Source: Burkholderia pyrrocinia (GTDB lineage Bacteria > Pseudomonadota > Gammaproteobacteria > Burkholderiales > Burkholderiaceae). From it: 64,000 bases of DNA. The stretch is taken from assembly GCF_001028665.1 (NCBI RefSeq), contig NZ_CP011504.1, positions 1,612,001 to 1,676,000 on the forward strand, written 5' to 3'. This document shows, piece after piece, positions 8,986-18,500 of the stretch (within the stretch, counting starts at the first letter, position 1; each line of letters starts with the position of its first letter). Position numbers and translations under genes: made by a program. The notes beneath the pieces are model-generated. The model was not told the DNA's origin. It searched no databases and saw only the letters and a list, made by a program, of their open reading frames with translations.

Positions 8986-9861
8986 ATGGTCGGTTCGCTC
9001 CGCATGTTTCTTGAGGTCGAGCCGTCTTCGGCGGCTCGCCATTTGCCGGAGCGCCGGATGAATGCGGTCGAAGCTCGCCTGGAGGCGAATCGGGAAGCGA
9101 ATCGTGACGAAATCGATCTCGTGTTCGGCGCGCCCGACGATCATCCCGACCTCGCGTCGGTACGCAGTTTCGTGGAAAGCCGGCTCGGGTTCGCGCACGA
9201 GCCGGTGTGCCGTTCCGACCTGTCGGGCGGCGTGCTGTACGAGGAATGCCTGGCGCGGTTGCGCTGGGGCGAGCGTGACGTGCTGCCGCCGCTTGCGTTC
9301 CTGCCGCGCCTCGAGGCGCTCGGGCTGATGCGCTGGTTCGACCGGCTCGTCGTGAGCCGGATGATCGACGCGCTGCGCGCCGATCCGGGCGCCGTCTACG
9401 GTTGCAACGTCGTGGCGGCGAGCGCGGTCGTCGACGATGCGTGGCTGGCGATTTTCAGGCGGCTCGAGCACGAGCCGTCGGTCGCGGCGCGGCTGGTGGT
9501 CGAGATCACGGAGACGGCGCCGCTGAATCCCGTCGCGGGCCGGTCGTTCGTGAACCGCTTCCGGCAGGCCGGATGCCGGATCGCGATCGACGATTTCGGC
9601 GTCGGCTTCAGCGCGTTGAACAATCTGGTGGTCGGCAATCCCGACATCGTGAAGCTCGACCGGTCGATCCTGTCGATGATCAAGCGCAACGCGATCGGGC
9701 GCTACCAGTTCCGCAGGCTGATCGCGTTCGCGCATGAAGGGGCGCGGCACGTCGTCGTCGAAGGCGTGGAGAGCGAGATCGACCGGCAGATCATCGTGGA
9801 TGCCGGCGTCGCATGGGCGCAGGGCATCCGCTTTTCATGGCGGTCGCCGGCCGCCGCGTGA
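8986..9861 (+). CDS. EAL-domain cyclic-di-GMP phosphodiesterase
   Basis: 291 residues, a stand-alone EAL domain with a short N-terminal lead and no recognisable sensor or membrane segment. Metal- and substrate-binding positions look kept: ECLAR in place of EALLR (Glu87, Leu89, Arg91), Asn141 in NVVAAS, Glu173/Glu176 in EITET, the DDFG pair at 202-203, Lys223 and Asp225 in KLD, EGVES, and a final QG. Activity on cyclic di-GMP is therefore likely, although the EAL signature itself reads ECL. GGAG lies 7 bases before this ATG. It sits between glycan-type genes and an adhesin, processes often under cyclic-di-GMP control. Confidence 0.85.
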   Translation: MVGSLRMFLEVEPSSAARHLPERRMNAVEARLEANREANRDEIDLVFGAPDDHPDLASVRSFVESRLGFAHEPVCRSDLSGGVLYEECLARLRWGERDVLPPLAFLPRLEALGLMRWFDRLVVSRMIDALRADPGAVYGCNVVAASAVVDDAWLAIFRRLEHEPSVAARLVVEITETAPLNPVAGRSFVNRFRQAGCRIAIDDFGVGFSALNNLVVGNPDIVKLDRSILSMIKRNAIGRYQFRRLIAFAHEGARHVVVEGVESEIDRQIIVDAGVAWAQGIRFSWRSPAAA

Positions 9862-9954
9862 CGGCGCGGGAACAGGCGGGGCGGCGTGCTTGATGCGCGC
9901 CGCAGTCGGGCGGGGCCGGCGCGTGGCCGGGACGAATCGCAAAGGGGCGTGGGC

Positions 9955-10371
9955 ATGGCGGAGACGAAGGCCGGAGGCGGAACGGGCACGCAGGCGACCG
10001 ATGCGCGCGACCTCGTCGCGATCGCCGAACTGGCCGACATGCTGTGGCAACTGGGCGCCGAATCGACCGATGTGCCGATCGACGTCGTGCCGTATCTCGA
10101 CGGCCTGAAGGCCGTCGCGCGCCGCATTCAGCGGATGACGCCGCTCGATGCCAACGGCCGCGAACTGGCGGCGCGGCACTATTACGCGGGCGTCATCGCG
10201 GGCGCGTGCGGCGACGATTCGGCGATCGCGCGCGGCGTATTCGACAGTCTCATGAAGCAATCCGGCGGCGTTAGCCGGCCGGCGGCCCGTTGCTTCGCCG
10301 TGCTCGCACGCACGGGGCGGCGGCATGGCTGCGCATTCGCCGCGCAAAGCGGCGCCCGGGTGCTGGTGTAG
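9955..10371 (+). CDS. Hypothetical protein downstream of EAL gene
   Basis: 138 residues, start MAETKAGGG, chosen because AAAGGGG stands about 9 bases before the ATG and the upstream in-frame part is Arg-rich. Residues 15-105 look like a compact, mostly helical soluble domain; the last 30 residues are basic and low in complexity. No signal peptide or membrane segment. Family not recognised. It begins 94 bases after the EAL gene on the same strand and may be co-transcribed. Confidence 0.6.
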   Translation: MAETKAGGGTGTQATDARDLVAIAELADMLWQLGAESTDVPIDVVPYLDGLKAVARRIQRMTPLDANGRELAARHYYAGVIAGACGDDSAIARGVFDSLMKQSGGVSRPAARCFAVLARTGRRHGCAFAAQSGARVLV

Positions 10372-10372
10372 G

Positions 10373-10395
10373 GCCTGTTATTAGCGTGAACAGGC
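10373..10395. terminator. Small hairpin between convergent genes
   Basis: GCCTGTT pairs with AACAGGC around a 9-base loop, just past the stop of the plus-strand gene and before the 3' end of the minus-strand DUF2827 operon. Weak, without a T-run. Confidence 0.35.
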
Positions 10396-10426
10396 GTTGG
10401 CGCATCCGGGACGCGTGCGAATGCGG

Positions 10427-11563
10427 TCAGCCGAGCGCGCGGCCGGCGAACAGCTGCTGGATCTGCGCGGAATACGCGCGGACGTTGTGTTCGGCGAGCG
10501 TGTCGACCTGGTGCAGGCAGCGGCGGGCGGCCGCCGCGTAGTCGTCGAGCCGCGCGTCGTGCGTCTGCGCGGCGGTCGCGATCGCGCGTGCCGCGTCGAA
10601 GATCTCGAAGTCCGGGTAGTAGTAACCGACGTCGCGCAGGAACGGCGAGTTGTGCACGAGCGGGTAGTTGCCGTACAGCGCGTCGTACAGCAGGTAATTG
10701 AGGCCGTTTTCCCAGTGGTGCGACACGACGATGTCGGTGTGATGCGCGGCCCACGCGACGAACGGCGCGCGCACGTCGGCCGTCGCCTTGCCGTCGCGCA
10801 CCATCTCGAGCCCGAGCGCGAGATGCTTGAAGGCGACGTTTTCCTTCTTGTCGAACGTGTTGGTCATGTACACGTGCTCGACGAGCTCCGGATGCTCGAC
10901 GTAGCACGCGTTCGCGGCGAGCATCGGCACGATCGAACTCTTCACGACGTTCAGGTTCGGTTCGAAGAACGCGATGCGCTTCGCGGGGCCGTGGTTCCGG
11001 TAGCCGAAACGGGCCTTCAGTTCGGGGTCCGCATCGAGGCTGCGCTCGATGAAATACGGCGACCAGATGTGCGGCAGCTCGATCACCGGCGCGCGATACA
11101 CGGCCTGGAAATACGCCGCGCACGTGTGCATGTGCTGCGGGTTGGTCCAGATCTCGTCGAACTGCACGCGGTGCGGGTTCGGCCGCCAGTCGTTCTTCTC
11201 GAAGTTGATCGTCTCGACCGCGATCACGTAGTCGTTGCCGAAGCGGTACGACACGCACTTGCCGCCGCGCTGGCGCACGACGTCCGTGTGCGTCGGGTCG
11301 ATGAACGCGTTCATCTCGATCAGCAGGTCGGTCTGGTGGACGACGGCCGACAGCGGCCGCAGCGCGTCGCCGAACGCGTCCATCATCAGCGCCTGCGGGT
11401 ACTCGGTGACGCCGTTGTCGTGCGTGAGCCAGACCTCGCCGATCAGCGGCGACTGCTTCAGCAGCATGTACAGGTACACGCAGTGCTGGTTCGCGCCGTT
11501 GTACCAGATCGACTGCGTCGCGTCGCGCTGCACGTTCATCGTTATCGCGACATTGAGTTTCAT
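10427..11563 (-). CDS. DUF2827 family protein (copy 2), GT-B-like
   Basis: 378 residues, last gene of a four-gene minus-strand operon. Shared blocks: SIWYNGANQH at 18-27, LPHIWSPYFI, FFEPNLNVVKSS, and VVSHHWENGLNYLLYDAL with GNYPLVHNSPFL near the end. The last block has the acidic residue, helix and GxP layout seen in the donor-binding half of GT-B glycosyltransferases. Soluble, no signal peptide. It begins 30 bases after the DUF4019 gene. The conserved HIW and EPN motifs are shared with copies 3 and 4, so these three are closer to each other than to copy 1. Confidence 0.8.
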   Translation of the reverse strand: MKLNVAITMNVQRDATQSIWYNGANQHCVYLYMLLKQSPLIGEVWLTHDNGVTEYPQALMMDAFGDALRPLSAVVHQTDLLIEMNAFIDPTHTDVVRQRGGKCVSYRFGNDYVIAVETINFEKNDWRPNPHRVQFDEIWTNPQHMHTCAAYFQAVYRAPVIELPHIWSPYFIERSLDADPELKARFGYRNHGPAKRIAFFEPNLNVVKSSIVPMLAANACYVEHPELVEHVYMTNTFDKKENVAFKHLALGLEMVRDGKATADVRAPFVAWAAHHTDIVVSHHWENGLNYLLYDALYGNYPLVHNSPFLRDVGYYYPDFEIFDAARAIATAAQTHDARLDDYAAAARRCLHQVDTLAEHNVRAYSAQIQQLFAGRALG

Positions 11564-11593
11564 AGCGGCTCCGTGAGGCGGGCGGTGAGCGGC

Positions 11594-12061
11594 TTACTGT
11601 ACGGTGCCTTGCGACTGGCGCGGCACGTAGCCCGTCAGGTGCCAGCGGCCGTCGTCGTCGAGGCGGAAGCTCAGCTTCTCGAACACGGTCGCGCCGCTCG
11701 TCAACGTGGTTGCATAGTCGACGTTCGCGTAGAGCCCGTCGGGCGTCGCCGATGCATTCGTATAGCGGATGCGCGTCACTTGTGCCCAGCCGCGATGGCT
11801 GACCGCACCGACGGACTGGCGGGCCCGCTGCATGTCCGCCGCGAACTGGTCCTGCTTGATGCGCGCCTTCACGAACGCGGCGGCATCGCTCCACACCGCG
11901 CGGTACTGGCCGGCGTCGAGCTGCTTGAACACGGCGTCCGAGTCGCGCAGCAGCGTGTCGGCCGATTCGCCGGCGGATTGCGCGTGCGCGCCGATCGCGA
12001 TCGATGCGACGGCGCAGCCGATCAGCCATTTGGCGCGGGCGAAGGTCAGGCGTGCGTTCAT
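11594..12061 (-). CDS. Exported DUF4019 protein inside the DUF2827 operon
   Basis: 155 residues starting MNARLTFARAKW, with a classical signal peptide ending in AHA-QS at about residue 30. The mature part has the layout of DUF4019 proteins: LDAGQYRAVWSDAA, a central basic helix, GWAQVTRIRYTNA, DGLYANVDYATTL, then DGRWHLTGY. It should fold as a small NTF2/cystatin-like domain in the periplasm. Spacing to its neighbours is 25 bases (upstream DUF2827 copy 3) and 30 bases (downstream copy 2), so it is cotranscribed with proteins expected in the cytoplasm. Function unknown. Confidence 0.75.
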   Translation of the reverse strand: MNARLTFARAKWLIGCAVASIAIGAHAQSAGESADTLLRDSDAVFKQLDAGQYRAVWSDAAAFVKARIKQDQFAADMQRARQSVGAVSHRGWAQVTRIRYTNASATPDGLYANVDYATTLTSGATVFEKLSFRLDDDGRWHLTGYVPRQSQGTVQ

Positions 12062-12086
12062 GTCGGGGTCCGGAAAGGGCGGCGCG

Positions 12087-13241
12087 TCACGCGTCGCGAT
12101 AGAGGGTGGCGATCGCGTCCGTATAGGCGGCGACGTTCTCGGGGTTATAGATGCTGACCGAGGACAGCACGTGCTTCGATTGTTCGCGGTATTCGTCGAG
12201 ATTCGCGTCGTGCTCGGCGAATGCATGCAGCAGCGCTTGGCCGCCGGCCTGGCAGTCGAAGTCCGGATAGAAATACCCGGCCTTGCCGAGGAACGGCGAG
12301 TTGTGGATCAGCGGATAGTCGCCGTACAGCAGCTCGTAATACAGGTAGTTCTGCGCGTTTTCCCACGTGTGCGACACCACCGCATCGCCGTACGCGGCCA
12401 TGAACTCGTACACCGCATAACGGCTTTCGAACGTCGTGATCCCGTGGTTCACGATGTCGAGGCTCTTCGCGAAGTGGACGAAGGTGGCGTGCTCCTTGAT
12501 GTGGATCGTGTTGCACACGCGCACGAATTCAAGGAATTGCGGGTTGGCACGGTATGCCTCTTCCGTGACCAGCATCGGGATGATGCTCGTCTTCACCATG
12601 CAGATGTTCGGCTCGAACATCGTCACGCGCCAGCGCGGCTTGCCGGGCTGATAACCGAACGACAAACCGGCGCCGAGCGTCGCGCGCGCCTTGTCGAACA
12701 GCATCGGGTGCCAGATGTGCGGGACGATCGTGACGGGCGCACGCAGGCCGGTCTGGTAATAGTGCAGGCACGAGCGCTCGAATTCGGGAATCGTCCACAC
12801 CGCGTCGTACGGCGCGCCCGAGAACAGGAAGCCCGACGGCTTGTCGAACATCGCGCGTTCGATGTCGATCACGTAGTCGTTGCCGACCCGCATCGTGACG
12901 ACCTTGCCGCCGCGCTCGCGGAACGCGCGCAGGTAGTCCGCGCCGAACTGCGCGCTCATTTCGATCAGCACGTCGCAGCGTTGCAGTGCTTCGTCCATCG
13001 ACAGCAGCGGCACGTCCCATTCGCCGAGCATCATCTGCGGATCGGCGACCTGTTCGCCGCCGTTCACCATCACGGCTTCCGCGACGAGCGGCGACTGGCG
13101 CAGCAGCAGGATCAGCAGCAGGCAGTTCTGGAAGATGCCGTTTTCCCACAGCGACTGGCCGGCGCCACGCACGAACAGCGATACGCCGACGACGAGACGC
13201 TTGCCCTCGCCGGGCGCTTGACGGGCATTGGAGTCCGACAT
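12087..13241 (-). CDS. DUF2827 family protein (copy 3), GT-B-like
   Basis: 384 residues from MSDSNARQAPGEG; a longer in-frame reading runs back into copy 4 in the wrong frame and is not real. Shared blocks: SLWENGIFQN, VPHIWHPMLFD, MFEPNICMVKTS, and VVSHTWENAQNYLYYELL with GDYPLIHNSPFLG. Soluble. It begins 14 bases after the stop of copy 4 and is followed after 25 bases by the DUF4019 gene. Same inferred GT-B-like role as the other copies. Confidence 0.82.
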   Translation of the reverse strand: MSDSNARQAPGEGKRLVVGVSLFVRGAGQSLWENGIFQNCLLLILLLRQSPLVAEAVMVNGGEQVADPQMMLGEWDVPLLSMDEALQRCDVLIEMSAQFGADYLRAFRERGGKVVTMRVGNDYVIDIERAMFDKPSGFLFSGAPYDAVWTIPEFERSCLHYYQTGLRAPVTIVPHIWHPMLFDKARATLGAGLSFGYQPGKPRWRVTMFEPNICMVKTSIIPMLVTEEAYRANPQFLEFVRVCNTIHIKEHATFVHFAKSLDIVNHGITTFESRYAVYEFMAAYGDAVVSHTWENAQNYLYYELLYGDYPLIHNSPFLGKAGYFYPDFDCQAGGQALLHAFAEHDANLDEYREQSKHVLSSVSIYNPENVAAYTDAIATLYRDA

Positions 13242-13255
13242 GCGTATTCTCCGGT

Positions 13256-14401
13256 TCAGGCGACCAGACGCGAGACGAACGCGTCGAGGTTCGCGGGGTT
13301 GTCGATCGAGACCGACTGCAGCAGCCGGCCGGTCTTCGCACGGTAGTCGTCGAGGCGTTCGTCGTGATGCAGCCATGCGTCGAGCAGCGCGCGGCCACCC
13401 GCGGCGGAGTCGAAATCCGGGTAGTAATAGCCGGCGTCGCCGAGCAGCGTCGAGTTGTGGATCAGCGGATAGCCGCCGTGCAGCACGTCGTAATACAGGT
13501 AGTTCTGCGCGTTTTCCCAGTGATGCGACACGACCGCATCCGCGTGGCGCGCCATGAAGCCCGGCAGGTCGATGCGCGGCTCGAAGGTCGCCTTGTGCTG
13601 GCGCACGAGATCGAGGCTGTTCGCGAAGTGCACGAAGGTCGGATGCTCCTTCATGTGCATCGAGTTGACGACGAACATGTGTTGCACCGCGTCCGGCCGC
13701 GCGCGGTAGAACTCGTCGCACGCGAGCATCGGGTAGTGGCAGGACTTGGCGACCGAGATGTTCGGTTCGAGCATCGCCAGGTGCCACGGGCGGCTGCCGG
13801 GCCGATAGCCGAACGTCGCGCCTTCGGCGGCGAGCGCGGCGACGCGGCGATCGAGGAAGTACGGCGACCAGATATGCGGCATCAGATGGACGGGCGCGCG
13901 CAGGATGGTCTGCAGCATCGGCGCCGCGGTCTTGTCGTACTGCGGCAGCAGCCACACTTCGTCGAACGGCGCGCCGTTGAAGATGTGCCCCGACGGTTTG
14001 CCGAAGATCGGGGTTTCGCACAAGCCGGCATACACGTGCCCGCAGAAGAACGCGGCGATTTTCTTGCCGAGCGCCTTCATGTGCCTGAGCCATTCGACCG
14101 GAAGCTGCGCGCCCATTTCGATCACGACGTCGAGTTCGTGCGTGACGTCGGCGGGCTTTACGAGCGGGATGTCGAGGCCGTCGAGTTCGAGGCCGGCCGG
14201 CAGGGCGTTGGCGTCGCCGCCGTTCAGGAAATAGACGGGGCCGACGCGATCCGAGCGCTTGAGCATCATCGCGAGGAACGCGATGTTCTGGTGTATGCCG
14301 TTTTCCCAGATCGCCTGGCCGTCCCGCGCAAACAGCGAGATGCCGACGGCCGGCCGTTGCTTGCGGGTGCCGCCCGCGGCGGCTTCATTGATGTCCGTCA
14401 C
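13256..14401 (-). CDS. DUF2827 family protein (copy 4), GT-B-like
   Basis: 381 residues, first gene of the minus-strand operon copy 4 - copy 3 - DUF4019 - copy 2. Shared blocks: AIWENGIHQNIAFL, MPHIWSPYFLDRR, MLEPNISVAKSC, and VVSHHWENAQNYLYYDVL with GGYPLIHNSTLLG. The family core is the same length in all four copies but the middle third differs, which fits different acceptors or donors. Soluble, no signal peptide. Confidence 0.82.
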   Translation of the reverse strand: MTDINEAAAGGTRKQRPAVGISLFARDGQAIWENGIHQNIAFLAMMLKRSDRVGPVYFLNGGDANALPAGLELDGLDIPLVKPADVTHELDVVIEMGAQLPVEWLRHMKALGKKIAAFFCGHVYAGLCETPIFGKPSGHIFNGAPFDEVWLLPQYDKTAAPMLQTILRAPVHLMPHIWSPYFLDRRVAALAAEGATFGYRPGSRPWHLAMLEPNISVAKSCHYPMLACDEFYRARPDAVQHMFVVNSMHMKEHPTFVHFANSLDLVRQHKATFEPRIDLPGFMARHADAVVSHHWENAQNYLYYDVLHGGYPLIHNSTLLGDAGYYYPDFDSAAGGRALLDAWLHHDERLDDYRAKTGRLLQSVSIDNPANLDAFVSRLVA

Positions 14402-14805
14402 CGGTTGGTTTCCTCTGCGGCGTCGTGCGTCCGGGCATCGCGTCGAGCGTCTGGTCTGGAAGCGGCGCGCCGTGGATTGTCATGGTTGCATTCGCGCCGG
14501 TGCAGCGCGGCAGGCGAATCGGGCGACGTGGTTCGCGAGGGCGGTAGCCGGATTCCGGCGTATCGTCGGGCACGCCTGGCACGGCGCGCGTCTCGGGCAG
14601 GCTGCCCCGGCGACTGTCTGCGGCGATTGTGGCACGGAAATCGCCGGTTTGTGGAGGGACGTGACGAACTTTGACATAGCCGCCGGCCAACGGGAGCGGG
14701 GCGCTGGCGCAGCGGCGTCGGCGTTGTCCGGCGGTTGTCTGGAGGATGTCCGGCGCGGCGCTGGCGGCAGGCCGGATCGGGCCGCCGCGCGCGGCGGCCG
14801 CCCGC
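14402..14805. other. Intergenic region between OmpA lipoprotein and DUF2827 operon
   Basis: 404 GC-rich bases with no supported gene. It should hold the promoter of the DUF2827 operon on the minus strand, but no convincing -35/-10 pair was found. TTGACA near 14672 faces the plus strand, away from the operon. Confidence 0.4.
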
Positions 14806-15474
14806 TCAGTGCTGCAGCCGGATTTCGACGCGGCGGTTGCTGGCGCGGCCTTCGGGCGTCGCGTTGGACGCGACCGGATCGGCCTTGCCGCGGCCCGTGA
14901 CCGTCAGCGTGTCGGTCTTCAGCCCGTGCGCCTTCAGATAGGCGGCGACGGACTCGGCGCGGCGCTGCGACAGCGCGAGGTTGTAGTCGTCGCTGCCCAC
15001 CGAGTCCGTAAAGCCGGTGACCGTCACCAGCGAGTACGTGCGGTCTGCGCGCTCGCTCAGCAGCCGGTCGAGCGATTCGCGTGCGGTCGGTGCGAGCGTC
15101 GCGTGGTCGGTCGCGAACAGCGCGTCGCCCGACAGGTTCACGCGCTCGACGACGGCAGGCGCCGGTTCGGCGGCCGAGGTCGCAGCCGCTTCGGCCGGCG
15201 CGGCGCCGCACTGGAAGACCAGCGTCGCGGGATCGGATTTGTCGCGCAGTGCACGGGCCGAGTCGACGGCGCGCACCGGCTGGTCGCCGCAGATCTTGCG
15301 GGCGGCCTTCATGCAGGTCTGCGGGCCGGACAGCAGGCCGTGGCAGTCCACCTGGAACGTGCGCACGCCGTCGCGCGGCTGCAGTTCGGAGGCGCTGAAG
15401 GTCGGGCCGGATGCGGTCGAGCACGCGGCGAGGGCCATTGCGGAAAGCGCGAGCGCAAAAGCGAGTTTGTTCAC
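14806..15474 (-). CDS. OmpA-family peptidoglycan-associated lipoprotein
   Basis: 222 residues. The N-terminus is a lipoprotein signal, MALAACSTAS, with the lipidated Cys at about residue 18. The region around 40-90 has two Cys-containing segments (VDCHGLLSGPQTC, KICGD). The C-terminal OmpA domain from about 112 carries VTGFTDSVGSDDYNLALSQRR and RASNRRVEIRLQ, which would bind peptidoglycan non-covalently. It directly follows the giant adhesin on the same strand (124 bases apart). OmpA-like or lipoprotein partners beside trimeric autotransporters are known to help assembly or anchoring, and such a role is plausible here. Confidence 0.88.
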   Translation of the reverse strand: MNKLAFALALSAMALAACSTASGPTFSASELQPRDGVRTFQVDCHGLLSGPQTCMKAARKICGDQPVRAVDSARALRDKSDPATLVFQCGAAPAEAAATSAAEPAPAVVERVNLSGDALFATDHATLAPTARESLDRLLSERADRTYSLVTVTGFTDSVGSDDYNLALSQRRAESVAAYLKAHGLKTDTLTVTGRGKADPVASNATPEGRASNRRVEIRLQH

Positions 15475-15505
15475 GGTTACGTCCTCAAAGCTTGGGTTGA
15501 CAGAA

Positions 15506-15530
15506 GCCGGCCGCGGGTTGCGCGGCCGGC
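15506..15530 (-). terminator. Hairpin between adhesin and OmpA gene
   Basis: GCCGGCCGCG pairs with CGCGGCCGGC around GGTTG, about 70 bases past the adhesin stop on the minus strand, followed there by TTCTGT. It may terminate or attenuate readthrough into the OmpA gene. Confidence 0.5.
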
Positions 15531-15598
15531 TCGTCCTGCCGTCGGGGCCGCCGCGGGCCGGCCGGCTCGCGAGCCGGGCGACCTGGCGGCGCGACGTG

Positions 15599-18500
15599 TT
15601 ACTTCCACTGGTACAGCATGCCGGCGCCGATCACCTTCTGACCGCCGCTGAAGCCGCCGTTGATCGACGCCTTCAGGTTCTCCGTGATGCGAGCCTGCAT
15701 GTTGACCGCCATCGCCTTCTGGCCGAGGAAGGTCGACGTGCCGACCCCCATCCCGAAGTTGGCATCGCGATCGAGCTGCGGGATCGACGCCATCGCGCCG
15801 ACGGCCGCGATACCCTGCTTCGCCATCTGGTCGGTCTGCTGCAGTTGCGAACCCAGCGAGTTGATCTGCGCCTGCTGGCCCGACAGTGCCGTCGACAGCG
15901 TCGTCTGAACCTGCGTCAGCTGGTTCACGTTCACTGCGTCGGTGCCTTGCGTACCCGGCGCGACGTTCACGATCTGGCGCTGCTGCGTGTCGCTGCCGAC
16001 CGAGACGACGTTCTGGCGGCCGCCATCCGTCGAATTCGCGCCGATCGCCACCGAGTTCGAGCCGGCGGTGACGGTCGGGTGATCGTTGCCGGTACCGTTC
16101 ATGTCGGCGGCGATGCCGTTGTTGTTCACCGCGCGCGTCTGGTTGTTGTTGATCGTCGTCGACAGCGAGTTCAGCGTGTTGCTGATGTTCGTCACGCCGG
16201 TCGACAGCGATGCCACGTTGCTGTTCGTCGTGCTCAGGCCGGTGGACAGCGAACCGATGCCGGTCGAGGTGGACGTGGACAGCGACGATACGTTGCTGTT
16301 CGTCGAGCTGAGGCCCGTCGACAGCGAGTTGATCGCGGTCGAGGTCGACGTGGACAGCGACGACACCGAGCTGTTCGTCGAGCTCAGGCCGGTGGACAGC
16401 GAGCCGATGCCGGTCGACAGCGACGCGACGTTCGATGCGGTGGACGTCGACAGTGCGTTGACCGCGTTGTTCGTCGCATTGAGCTGGCTGCCGTTGATCG
16501 CGTCCGTGCTGCTGGCTGAGATCCGGCCCGCGGCGACGTTCGTGATCTGGCGTTCCTGGCCCGGCGCGCCGACGCTCACCACGCCGACCGGCGAGTTGCC
16601 GGCGAAGAAGTACGTGGCGCCGCCGATCGTGGCGCTCGACGTCGGGTTCGCGGCACTCGTGACCGAGTTCGCCCCGAGCGCGATCGAGTTGGCGACGTTG
16701 GCTTGCGCGTTCGTGCCGAAGGCGAGCGCGTCGGCGGCCGTGGCCTTGGCCGCCGAGCCGTAGGCCTGTGCGCCGGTGGCGCTGGCCGTGGCCTGGTTGC
16801 CCAGCGCAATCGTGTTGTCCGCGGTGGCCTGGTTCGAGCTGCCGAGGGCGAGTGCGCTGGCGCCGTTCGCGGTGTTCGCGTTGCCGAGCGCCACTGCGCC
16901 GTTGCCGGTCGCCGTGTCGTTCGCGCCCAGCGCTACCGCACCGGTGCCCGTCGCGATGCTCGGGTCGCCGATCGCGACTGCGCCGTCGCCGCTCGCGGTG
17001 TTGCCGGAGCCGATCGACACGGCCTTGCCGCCCGTTGCCGATGCGTTCTGGCCGATCGCGACCGCGCCTGCCGACTGCGCGTTCGAGCCGTCGCCGACCG
17101 CGACGCTGCTTGCGCCTGCCGCGCTGGCGTTGACGCCGGCTGCGAGGGCGTTGGTGCCCGTCGCGCCGTCGTTGGCGTAGTTGCTTTGCTGCGTGCCGTT
17201 GTCGTTGACGCTGTAGTAGTGCGTCTTCGCGTTGTTGATCGCGGTCGAGGTCGACGTGGACAGCGACGTCACCGAGCTGTTCGTCGAGCTCAGGCCGGTG
17301 GACAGCGAGCCGATGCCGGTCGAGGTCGAGGTCGACAGCGACAGGATCGTGCTGTCGGTCGAGCTCAGGCCGGTCGACAGCGAGTTGATGCCGGTCGAGG
17401 TCGACGTGGACAACGACGTGATCGAGCTGTTCGCGGACGACAGACCCGTCGACGTCGAGGTCGACAGCGAGGTGATCGAGCTGTTCGCCGAGGACAGGCC
17501 CGTCGACGTGGAAGTCGACAGCGAAGTCACCGAGCTGTTGGTCGAACTCAGGCCGGTGGACAGCGAGTTGATGCCGGTCGAGGTCGAGGTGGACAGCGAC
17601 GTGATCGAGCTATTCGCCGACGAGAGGCCGGTCGAGGTCGAGGTGGACAACGACGTGATCGAGCTGTTAGCCGACGAGAGGCCGGTCGACGTGGAGGTCG
17701 ACAGCGACGTCACCGAGCTGTTGGTCGAGCTGAGGCCGGTGGACAGCGAGTTGATGCCGGTCGAAGTCGAGGTGGACAGCGATGTGATCGAGCTGTTGGC
17801 GGACGACAGGCCCGTCGAAGTCGACGTGGACAGCGAATCGATCGAGCTGTTCGCCGAGGACAGGCCGGTCGAGGTCGAGGTCGACAGCGAGGTGATCGAG
17901 CTGTTGGCGGACGACAGGCCGGTTGACGTCGAGGTGGACAGCGAGTCGATCGAGCTGTTCGCGGACGACAGGCCCGTCGAGGTCGAGGTGGACAGCGAAG
18001 TCACCGAGCTGTTGGTCGAGCTGAGGCCCGTCGACAACGAGTTGATGCCGGTCGAGGTCGACGTGGACAGCGACGTGATCGAGCTATTCGCCGACGAGAG
18101 GCCCGTCGACGTGGAAGTCGACAGCGAAGTCACCGAGCTGTTGGTCGAGCTGAGGCCCGTCGACAACGAGTTGATGCCGGTCGAGGTCGACGTGGACAGC
18201 GACGTGATCGAGCTATTCGCCGACGAGAGGCCCGTCGACGTGGAAGTCGACAGCGAAGTCACCGAGCTGTTGGTCGAGCTCAGGCCCGTGGACAGCGAGT
18301 TGATGCCGGTCGAGGTCGAGGTGGACAGCGACGTGATCGAGCTATTCGCGGACGACAGACCCGTCGACGTTGACGTCGACAACGAGGTCACCGAGCTGTT
18401 GGTCGAGCTCAGGCCCGTGGACAGCGAGTTGATGCCGGTCGAGGTCGAGGTGGACAGCGACGTGATCGAGCTGTTGGCCGAGGACAAGCCGGTCGATGTG

